NCBI GenBank assembly: GCA_029817715.1
Contig: JARUPY010000533.1
Location: 2,190,001-2,254,000 of the forward strand
DNA length: 64,000 nucleotides
Source: Melastoma dodecandrum
Taxonomy: Eukaryota; Streptophyta; Magnoliopsida; Myrtales; Melastomataceae
Reading direction: 5' to 3'
Of this stretch, positions 57,201 through 64,000 are shown in pieces. The translations under genes were made by a program, and so were the position numbers. The number at the start of each line of letters is the position of its first letter. The first letter of the stretch is position 1. The notes under the pieces are model-generated. The model had not been told where the DNA came from and did not search any database. It saw nothing but the letters and a program-made list of their open reading frames with translations.

Positions 57201-58183
57201 CAAGAAAACTGAACAGCTTTACGCATAGTCTCTACTTCCTGGGTAGCAGCAAAACCACAGAGCCTCCAAGCATTAATGTGGCCACATTCGAGCGGCCACT
57301 TTTAAAAATGACACTGGTAGATGTCCTTGAAGCCACGAACAACTTCTGCAAGACTAATATAATCGGAGATGGTGGTTTCGGGACCGTCTATAAGGCCGTT
57401 TTGTCTGATGGAAGAACTGTTGCAGTTAAGAAGCTGAGCCAGGCAAAGACACAGGGACACCGAGAATTCACAGCTGAGATGGAAACTCTGGGCAAGGTAA
57501 AGCACCAGAATCTAGTCCCTTTGCTTGGCTACTGCTCCTACGGAGAGGAGAAACTCCTGGTTTATGAATATATGGTGAACGGAAGCTTAGATCTTTGGCT
57601 GAGGAGCAGAACTGGAGCATTGGAAGTCCTTGACTGGCGTAACCGACTGAAAATAGCCTGTGGTGCTGCACATGGTCTTGCTTTTCTACATCACAGATGC
57701 ATCCCCCATATTATTCACAGGGACATCAAGGCAAGCAACATCCTCCTGAATGAGGATTTCGAACCCAAGGTCTCCGATTTCGGCCTGGCGAGGATGATCA
57801 GTGCTTGCGAGAGTCATGTCACCACCGACATTGCTGGAACATTCGGTTACATACCCCCAGAGTATGGACAGAGCGGAAGGTCCACCACCAAGGGCGATGT
57901 TTACAGCTTCGGTGTGATCCTGCTCGAACTAGTAACTGGGAAAGAGCCCACTGGACCAGACTTCAAGGAAGCAGAGGGGGGGAATCTCGTGGGATGGGTC
58001 TTCCAGAAGATCAAGAAGGGTAACACCGCTGACGTCCTCGACCCGACGATCCTCTCAGCTGAGTCAAAGCAGCCAATGCTGCAGATGCTGCAAGTTGCGG
58101 CCATTTGTCTATCGGACAGCCCTGCTAACAGGCCGAGTATGCTTCATGTCTTGAAGTTGCTCATGGGGATTCAGGGATGCTAA
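54269..58183 (+). CDS. EMS1: LRR receptor-like kinase EMS1/EXS
   Basis: A 1304-residue single-exon protein; I start at the ATG before GNLLLRHFLV. The upstream in-frame GTG is not used in plants. A signal peptide (about residues 1-28) leads to an LRR ectodomain of about 30 repeats (IPxELGxLxxLxxLxLxxNxLSG), interrupted by the family island (QHHGLYDLSYN). One membrane helix lies near 935-960, and a Ser/Thr kinase follows from about 1030: glycine loop GDGGFGTVYK, VAVKK lysine, HRDIKASN near 1148, DFGLAR near 1167. All catalytic residues are present. EMS1 binds the small protein TPD1 and specifies tapetum cells in anthers. The kinase is nearly the same as Arabidopsis EMS1 in memory. The chain is about 110 residues longer than that protein (1192), with the excess in the ectodomain. 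Confidence 0.94.
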   Translation: MAGNLLLRHFLVATTLFPLFGPPFVALSTPGDEQVVERSRLLDFKRSLDNPEILASWNEDIYHCEWDGVLCRDGVVASLSLSGQSLKGPLSRSLFALSGLVSVDLSFNSLYGKLPGEVSNLTNLKVLSLSNNGLSGELPSRLGELARLETLKLGFNSFVGRVPPELGMLNRLQMLELSSNSLVGELPSEIGGMSRLLFLDLANNLLSGPLQASMFTGLASLSSLDVSNNSFSGRIPPEIGMLRNLTELYIGMNHFSGPLPPEVGELSKLVNFYAPSCFISGPIPEEISRMKSLNKLDLSNNPLKGPIPKSFGKLQNLTILNIVNAGLNGSIPGELGNCRNLITLVLSFNSLTGYLPEELSELPFLVSFAAEKNQLYGPLPSWLGNWKMVDSILLSGNRFSGKIPPEIGKCTMLKHLSLGNNLLTGSIPKELCAAGSLMDVDFTSNFLSGSIDDVFSGCMNLTQLVLVNNQIEGSIPEYLSGLPLMVLDIDSNNFSGTIPVSLWSSSYLMEFSAANNQLEGTLPEDIARAVVLERLVLSNNILRGRIPKAIGNLSSLCFLNLNSNRFEGMIPAELGQCINLNTLDLGNNRLLGSIPPSLAGLSQLQCLVLSHNNLSGTIPAVSSSYFRQANIPDLTFIQHHGLYDLSYNQLSGLIPEELGSCLVVVDLLLNDNLLSGVIPSSLSQLKNLTTVDLTGNMLSGQIPSTLGDLSKLQGMYLGYNRLSGSIPGSFGRLSNLVKLNLTNNKFSGSIPVSLGKLKGLTHLDLSFNDLKGELLPSLSGLQNLVGLLMQRNSFSGKLDAMFLNFTSWRVETVNLSYNSLSGELPESLGNLSYLTSLDLHANMFTGIIPPALGNLMQLQFLDLSMNRLSGVIPSEVCSVLGLNYLNLANNSLYGPIPGSGVCRNLSKDALTGNANLCGSIISSDCHVKCFGSKMPALGAWGLSGIGVGMAVGMVCFACALCRLITKTSKRCDLEDIEARKLNSFTHSLYFLGSSKTTEPPSINVATFERPLLKMTLVDVLEATNNFCKTNIIGDGGFGTVYKAVLSDGRTVAVKKLSQAKTQGHREFTAEMETLGKVKHQNLVPLLGYCSYGEEKLLVYEYMVNGSLDLWLRSRTGALEVLDWRNRLKIACGAAHGLAFLHHRCIPHIIHRDIKASNILLNEDFEPKVSDFGLARMISACESHVTTDIAGTFGYIPPEYGQSGRSTTKGDVYSFGVILLELVTGKEPTGPDFKEAEGGNLVGWVFQKIKKGNTADVLDPTILSAESKQPMLQMLQVAAICLSDSPANRPSMLHVLKLLMGIQGC

Positions 58184-58668
58184 AGACTAAACAACCTCTG
58201 GGTCGCACCGACTTTTGAAGTTAGGACGTTGAATTTCATCTATTTAGTGTGTTAATCTGGTAGCTTATCTTTTCTTATGTAATCATAACAGTTCCGCATA
58301 GGCATAAGCTTGGACTGCCTAACTTCACTGATTCTATGATAACGGTAACCCTTCCCAGCATCTTCAGCCTTTCCTGGCGATTAACATGGCTGCCTCGTTC
58401 CATGTCAAATCCTTCTAAACCGAAATCCAAACTTAGTTCTGTTATAAAAAAACGAAAGCTGCATCTGAATAGATCATTACATCCTATGAAAACAGAATCT
58501 GCAACACAACGTGATCAGGCTACTTTTCAAGGGCGATGAACATATCACAAGACTTGCCTATGCAGACCCAACAATCTCCGTCAACATTCGAAACACTGCA
58601 TACGACCAATCTTTTTTGTTTCAGCGGACATGATATTGCATTCGTTGGACTCTGAGTATCTTACAGCT
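58184..58668. other. Convergent 3' region, EMS1 / HSFB
   Basis: 485 bp between converging genes; it holds both 3' untranslated regions. No gene seen. Confidence 0.6.
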
Positions 58669-59650
58669 TCAATCATCGTGCCCATCCGATGGCTCCATCT
58701 TCACCTTTCTGCAGCTGGGTTGCTGTAGCTGCGATGAATGACCATGTTCAAGCGATTCATCGCATCTCCCACGCTTTGTACCAAGAAACAACATTGTTTC
58801 CTCCTCCCCTCCCACCTTCTCCACCTCCTCTCCGTCCTCCAACATCGCCTCCTCAGCCACAGCGGCATTACCATCTAGGGCATCTTCATAACCACACATC
58901 GGCAGCAGATCAAGCGCTCTCATGCAGTCTGGAGCCCCTTCCGAGCTCCCGTTCGCGTAATTGTACATCAAGCTGAGTATGTTACCGCACAGGCTCTTCA
59001 TCCGAGTCAACTCCTTGCACAACAACACGTTCTCCTTCCTCAACCTCTCGTTGTCATCCATCACATCTGCGGCACAGTTCTGACCACAGACGAATGGCGA
59101 TGACTGCGACGACGTCGCCTGCTCCTCCCCAGAATCCAACAGGGATAGCATCGGGATGGCAGCGGCAACAGCGACCACAGCAGCCTCCGGGATCACTGCC
59201 GCAGACACCACGGGGGCTGTCACCGGCAAGGGAGCGATGACAACTCTCCTGCGCTGGATATCACAGAGAAGACCCCTCTCCCCCCTCCGGAAGCAATCGT
59301 TGGAGAATTCCCATCGATCCGGCATGACCTTGCGGAATCCCTGGATCATCACAATCAATAGCCAGTCCCCACACCGTGCAGAAATCACTACGCGGTGAAT
59401 CACCGTCACAACGTTCCCCGAAACTCACATAAGTGTTGAGCTGCCTGACGAAGCTGGAGAAGTTGTTGTGCTTGAAGTAGTTGGGGAGCAAATCCCTGGA
59501 GAAGACGGTGGGGTTCCAGACGACGAAGCTCGACCCATCTTCGCCCCAAGAAATGACATCGTCGACGGAGCTATCCTCCACCAGCTGGTACGTCTTGCTA
59601 ATGAACGGCGTCGGCGCCGCCGATGTCAACGGCTGAGGCGGCGGAGACAT
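58669..59650 (-). CDS. HSFB2: Heat stress transcription factor, class B (HSFB2-like)
   Basis: Two exons: 59650-59429 and 59340-58669. They total 894 nt, 297 residues, with an 88-bp intron at the universal HSF position inside the DNA-binding domain (after RQLNTY). The DNA-binding domain spans about residues 13-106: [63 protein letters not shown]. The HR-A/B coiled coil (about 167-200, [18 protein letters not shown]) has no 21-residue insertion, which marks class B. Class B factors usually repress through a C-terminal LFGV tetrapeptide followed by a basic patch. Here the matching place (258-266) reads LFLGTKRGR, an altered form. Subclass B2 is favoured by SNDCFRRGE and the helix layout; B1 and B4 are less likely. 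Confidence 0.9.
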
Positions 59651-60068
59651 CCGATTAACCGAACAAAAGGGGAGGCTTTGGTGGTGACGTAATCCTATGG
59701 AATCTCTAGGGTGGGTTGGAAATTGAGGATGAGAATCGAAGGTTGTGGAATTTATGCTTTTTTTGATAATTTTTTTATTTATTTCATGTGGACGAGGGAG
59801 GGGCGTCGACCCTTCTATTTTTAAGAAAAATCATATATTATAACATTTTCTCTAAATGCATATACTTATTTTTAAGAAACATCGATATGTTTTGTTGGAT
59901 TTCAAACATCTATTTTATCCTAAAGTTAGACGGTAACTAATGTTAACTGAATAACCTAAATGGGATATATTATATATTTTTATTTAACTCTTCTGGCTCT
60001 AGCTAAGAGCTCGAGTTAAATGACTATTTTCATTTCAACGGGGAAATTAGTTTAATAAATAACATGGA
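59651..60068. other. Spacer between HSFB and the WTDEKH gene
   Basis: 418 bp, AT-rich, with the HSFB promoter and leader at its left and the 3' end of the next gene at its right. No clear motif named. Confidence 0.5.
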
Positions 60069-60640
60069 TCACTGGGTTTGGGCCCGACATTTTCGTCTTT
60101 TTTGTCCGTGATCTTCCTCTTCCATATAGTCTCCCTCGCCTCCCCATTTCCTTGCGAGCTGTGGGACAACCTTCTTGTAAGAAAGGAAGAAAAACAAAGA
60201 TCAAAACATGATCCCCATTTGTTCGGACATGAACTCTGTACACGATTCAACATTGTCATCGCCCAACCTGATCGTTTGATGGATCGTGATGACTGCTCGT
60301 GGACGACGACCTCTTCGATTTCTTGGGCCTCCTCATGCCTGGAACGGGAACGAGGTTTTGTTAACGTGTTTTGCTATTCTATTACCAACCGACAAGTCAA
60401 ATCATCATCGTATAGCTTACCTTTAGAGAGATGGGCCTTCCTCCTCCGCGGAATCCGAGGCCTGGAATCCCCCGTCGAGTCACAGCCATCCGGCAGCTTG
60501 CGGTCTAGGTGGACGTACTCCCCTTCCCTGGTGCCGCTGGCCTCGAACATGGCGTGCAGGAATGATGTCTCCAGGAAGTCGAGGAAATGCATGTGCTTCT
60601 CGTCGGTCCATGACCCGTCGTCAACCAGGCAAGGATCCAT
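60069..60640 (-). CDS. Small nuclear-type protein with WTDEKH motif (COR27/28-like)
   Basis: Three exons: 60640-60421, 60338-60268, 60170-60069. They total 393 nt, 130 residues. No single open frame covers it; it appears only after splicing (phases 1 and 0, GT-AG sites). Exon 1 has the motif WTDEKHMHFLDFLETSFLHAM (given to 20 residues: WTDEKHMHFLDFLETSFLHA) at about residues 11-31. This resembles the WTNEKHxxYLxxMEASFV block of the cold-regulated circadian proteins COR27/COR28 and their relatives. Exon 2 is basic and Ser-rich (RRPKKSKRSSSTSS), a likely nuclear signal. Exon 3 carries DQVVPQ across the junction and a tail rich in charged residues (YMEEEDHGQKRRKC). COR27/28 bind HY5 and act in light, clock and cold signalling. 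Whether this member does so is unknown. Confidence 0.68.
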
Positions 60641-61959
60641 TCACCCTCCCTCCCTCACTCTAGCCAAGACAACCTCTGCGAAGCTCGAGGTTTTAAGATC
60701 CTTGTGTTCGGCTGGCTGGATGGCTGTCTGTGGGTGTGTTGGTGGTCTTGTTATTATATGATGGTTAGAAGGATGGAAGATGAAGTTGGGGAGGAGGTAA
60801 AAAAGAAATATCTTCACGAGATTTTATGGGGGGAACGGGAGAGGACGAGATATTTTTCTAAGTCGGATCGGAGGGGATGAAATTCTAAAAGGGGGTGGGA
60901 AACAATGTCCTCTGGGTGCCCAGAACAATATAACAATCAATCAGAAAGGGGTGAACATTGAATGAATGGATGATAGGGAGGGGGAAAAAATCTGAAAAGG
61001 GGTTGCCGGCGGTGCCTTGATATTTTCACTTTGATATTTGCATTGGGATTGGTGGCCAAATGGGATTTGATAGTCCCAAAAATAATATAATAAATTAGTG
61101 TGCTCCTCCTATCCCAACTCGGGTTTATATAATTGAAGTTCGATTGCAATTATTTAAGGGGGAAAAAGCGATGATTGGTGATGATAATCTGGATGTTGGC
61201 CATACATTTAATTGGTTTTTTTCCTTTCTCTTTTGGTAAAAGGGTCTATGTCCTTTGATCATGGGTTGGTTGGTGCGGTGGAACTTGTAACGAAATTGGA
61301 ATTGAGGCGTGGCCGCCGGCATTAGGAGAATAAAGGAAGAAGATTTCAAATTCCTTTTCTACAAAAAACAAAAAAACAAAAAACCCCTACAGGCTCTCAT
61401 CGATTGCGAGGATGGTTGATCTTGATATTGACACATTAAAACAATGAAATAAAAGTCCCATGATTCTTTGTGGGCCTAAAAGATTAGCCCACAAGTCAGC
61501 GGTCTGTGACAGGCCGGGAAGACTCCACGTCATCTTCGGACATATCATCTGAACCACTTGGGTTTTGATTCCGGTCCGAGTGAACTCATGGGTCTATGTA
61601 GTTTGCGCATTGGGATCTAAAAGATTTGTCTCTTGTTTCTTTTTCTAGCTATTTTGCCCTGCCAACCGCCCTCTGAAATCTGGGACACTCATTGATCCCC
61701 ATTGTTTCTCAATGTATGTTCATCCGCCGGCGAATCTCAACAACCACAGTGATTTATTACTGGTTATTTCGCAGAGATTAATCTTCTGCTGTGATCGAAT
61801 CAGTCTCCGAGGACAAGAGGGAGGCCACCTTGCTCCGTGGAGAGTGTTGGGCTATGCAAAAGTTAAAAACAACTGGGAACTCCTACTTCGAAGTTCATGA
61901 GATGAACATAAATACCAGAGCAGGTAAAAGCTAAGTTAATCACGTCTTTTTAACACTGC
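60641..61959. other. Intergenic region
   Basis: 1.3 kb; it holds the promoter of the WTDEKH gene and the 3' end of the F-box/LRR gene. No gene recognised; short frames have no domain. Confidence 0.6.
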
Positions 61960-62966
61960 CTAAAGCGCCAGAGAGCGAACCTCGTCGTATTTCCAGAGTC
62001 CGGGCTCGTATTTGTACCACCTCATGAGCCCCTCGTCGCATCTCGCTCTCTGGCACATGACGCACGCCTCCTTCATGCAAACGTAGAATTCCTGCAGCCT
62101 GGACGCCTTCTGTAGGATCTCAGGATCGAGTCCCCGAAAGACCCTCTTTGGAGATTTATGCGGGCAAATCTCGACGATGATGCTGTGCGACAAATTAAGG
62201 GCCTTGAGGCAATGTAAACCGTCCAAGATCAGCCTCAGAGCGTCCCTATTAACCATTGAGCATCGTAGACTCAGGACTTCAAGGTTGGGGATGTTTTTGA
62301 CAAGGGACGAGGCGAAGAGGACCTCGAATGGGCCCATGATCTTGAGCTCCTTAAAATTCTTGCAGCTCCTAGCGATTTCCTCCAGCAGGTAGGGAGGGTT
62401 CCCAATGCTCGGCATGGTCATGGACTCGAGGTATGGCCACGTGCTGATGGCCTTGCAGATCCCCGTCTTCTTTATCCGGTTCCAGGCCGGCATCACGAGC
62501 CTCCTCACCAACGGACACCTGCAGCGACCGCAAAGATTAAATCGTCCCCCCTCCCCTGAACCCGAAGGACTGAGACATCTTCTGGCTCGGGGGAGTGAAG
62601 TTACCTCTCGGCGGTGTAAAGCAGCTGGTCGTCGCTGACGTACAAATTGAAGTTGAAGATGATGGTCTGGATGTTCCCCCTGCTGAGGCTGAGAACGAGC
62701 TTGAGAACCTTCATGAGGGTCTTGTCGGACCGACCGTCGACGTAAATGTAGGGCTCCTGGGGGATCCTGATGAAGTTGGACTCCATGGAGGAGAGGTCGA
62801 GGATCTTCCAGAGGAGAGGGTCGCAGCAGGCAGAGCGCCAAGCCCTGCAGACGTGGGCGATCCCGGAGGTGAGGTCGAAGACGTCGAAGGACTGGAATAT
62901 CCTGACGAGGGCGTCGCCGCCGAGATCCTCCCATCTCCTGGTAATCGGCCCGTCGTCCTCTTCCAT
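61960..62966 (-). CDS. F-box/LRR-repeat protein (At3g48880-like)
   Basis: Two exons: 62966-62605 and 62518-61960. They total 921 nt, 306 residues, close to Arabidopsis At3g48880. The start is the ATG of MEEDDGPITR; the frame runs on upstream to a GTG that is not a plant start. The F-box lies at about residues 11-55 (WEDLGGDALVRIFQSF, HVCRAWRSACCDPLLWKILDLS). Degenerate leucine-rich repeats follow (VRRLVMPAWNRIKK, NFKELKIMGP, NLEVLSLRCS, CLKALNLSHS). A conserved tail has CVMCQRARCDEGLMRWYKYE. F-box/LRR proteins select substrates for SCF ubiquitin ligases. This member's substrate is not known. The intron (86 bp) splits an Arg codon, AG|G, between the F-box half and the LRR half. Confidence 0.92.
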
Positions 62967-64000
62967 CCGCGATTCCAGAGGGCAGTTACCTTTCCTTCCC
63001 CCTTTATCGGTTGCTCCCACTTCCCCCCCGCCCCTGCCCCTGCCTCAGCCTCCTCCTACCTAACGCGTTGGTGACGTAACCGATGCCACTGCCAACTACC
63101 CTTCCCCCCCCAACAACAATTAATTAATGAATTTATTCCCCTTATTCTCGGGCGTTATTCCCCGTTTGGCGTTGCTCTTTTTTCTTCTGGATAATCAATA
63201 ATTTCTGTGACGAGCGTCAAACAAAAAGGGCGATTAACCTAAAAAATATTTTCACCTTTTTACGATAAATGATAATAAAAAATCGGGTTGGGCCGATGCC
63301 TGGATATTAATCGTGAACCTAACCAGGGGAATCGGTCCCTTGAAGAACTGATTTGAATATGTGACACGTGTCTTAGTTCAGAACCCCGGAACAAGGAGAC
63401 TTACGAAGAGATCCACGTGGGTTGGGTTGGTCGGGGAGTAGCTAAGGGATAGGGTGGCACGTCCTTCTATCTACCCCCGCTCTTTTCTTGGGGAGGTTTC
63501 AAAATATTCACTACGAATAGGACGTGATGATGCGACGAGATTAATCGTGTAAAAAAATGTGGAGGCCATTTATTCCGAAAATATGACGTATTACAAAAGA
63601 AAGAAAAGGAAAAAAAGGAGAAGGTCGCAATTTGAGGCTTCCTTCGTGGGTTTCAAAATCTGGCCGGCCTTCTCCTAATTTTGGGCTTTCTGTTCTTTGA
63701 TTTGGGTCTATGGGTGGAAATCGGTGGTCGGCCGCCCATTCCTGCACATGTAATTGCCAGCTTCACTTGGTCCTTACGCCATCCCATGTTACGTCCCCCC
63801 CCCCTTCCTTCCTTCTCGTTCTTTCCATCAATCCGATCTAAGATAAGAAATTCCAATAAAAATCAAGCACATGAAAGAAACTACGCAAGCCTTTTTGAGT
63901 GTTTGAAAAAGACCAGATTGTTTCGTCATTCACACCACATTTACAGATCGTCCACGGACGTCTGCAGTCTTTACTACTACTGCTGCCATCAGAAGAGGCC
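62967..64000. other. Promoter of the F-box/LRR gene and flanking intergenic DNA
   Basis: The first 100-200 bp are CT/CA-rich on the + strand and would form the leader and promoter. G-box-like ACGTG cores occur near 63365-63371 and 63413-63419. No further gene was recognised up to the window end. Confidence 0.5.

Noticed and set aside
60078..60761. Plus-strand ORF of 227 codons
   Set aside because: Antisense to the WTDEKH gene, whose spliced product has conserved blocks; this frame has none.
62595..63074. Plus-strand ORF of 159 codons
   Set aside because: Antisense to exon 1 of the F-box/LRR gene.

Overview
The window is nuclear DNA from a flowering plant. Thirteen plant gene families can be recognised. 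Ten of the genes are split by short introns (nearly all GT-AG) at the positions their families use. A 17.7 kb Ty3/gypsy LTR retrotransposon of the Tat/Ogre type sits in the middle. Species and clade cannot be fixed from the sequence alone. Exon models below were built by hand: each join keeps the reading frame, and each total coding length is a multiple of three.

Left part (1-21.7 kb), in order: a small secreted LysM protein (-); a CCCH zinc-finger/WD40 protein of the ZFWD type (-, 9 exons); the chloroplast half-size ABC transporter ABCB28 (-, 16 exons, one a 24-nt microexon and one followed by a GC-AG intron); a PGAP3/Per1 GPI-lipid remodelling protein (+, 5 exons); a single-exon DREB1/CBF cold-response transcription factor (-) with a TATA box and three upstream G-boxes; and a single-exon MATE (DTX) transporter (+) with a TATA box.

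Middle (21748-39490): a full-length Tat/Ogre-like element on the + strand. It has 3.0 kb LTRs that differ by about 21 substitutions, a perfect 5-bp target duplication, a primer-binding site matching the one known from Ogre elements, an extra ORF before gag, a gag-protease ORF ending in a G-patch, and a pol ORF with reverse transcriptase, two RNase H modules and integrase. Gag-protease and pol lie in the same frame, separated by stops and a candidate intron, as in Ogre. No ORF is broken, so the copy looks young and possibly competent.

Right part (39.5-64 kb): a PLS-class PPR protein (-); the F-box/lectin protein PP2-A13 (-), carrying a 107-bp tandem duplication over the start of exon 2; a Golgi PMT-type methyltransferase (+); an IQD calmodulin-binding protein (+) with an overlapping upstream ORF; the single-exon LRR receptor kinase EMS1 (+); a class-B heat-shock factor (-); a small three-exon protein with a WTDEKH motif, resembling COR27/28 (-); and an F-box/LRR protein like Arabidopsis At3g48880 (-).

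The genes are ordinary single-copy plant genes and do not form a pathway cluster. Cold or heat response (DREB1, HSFB, perhaps the WTDEKH protein) and protein turnover (two F-box genes) recur by theme only. The most unusual structures are in the retrotransposon and in the rearranged PP2-A13 intron.
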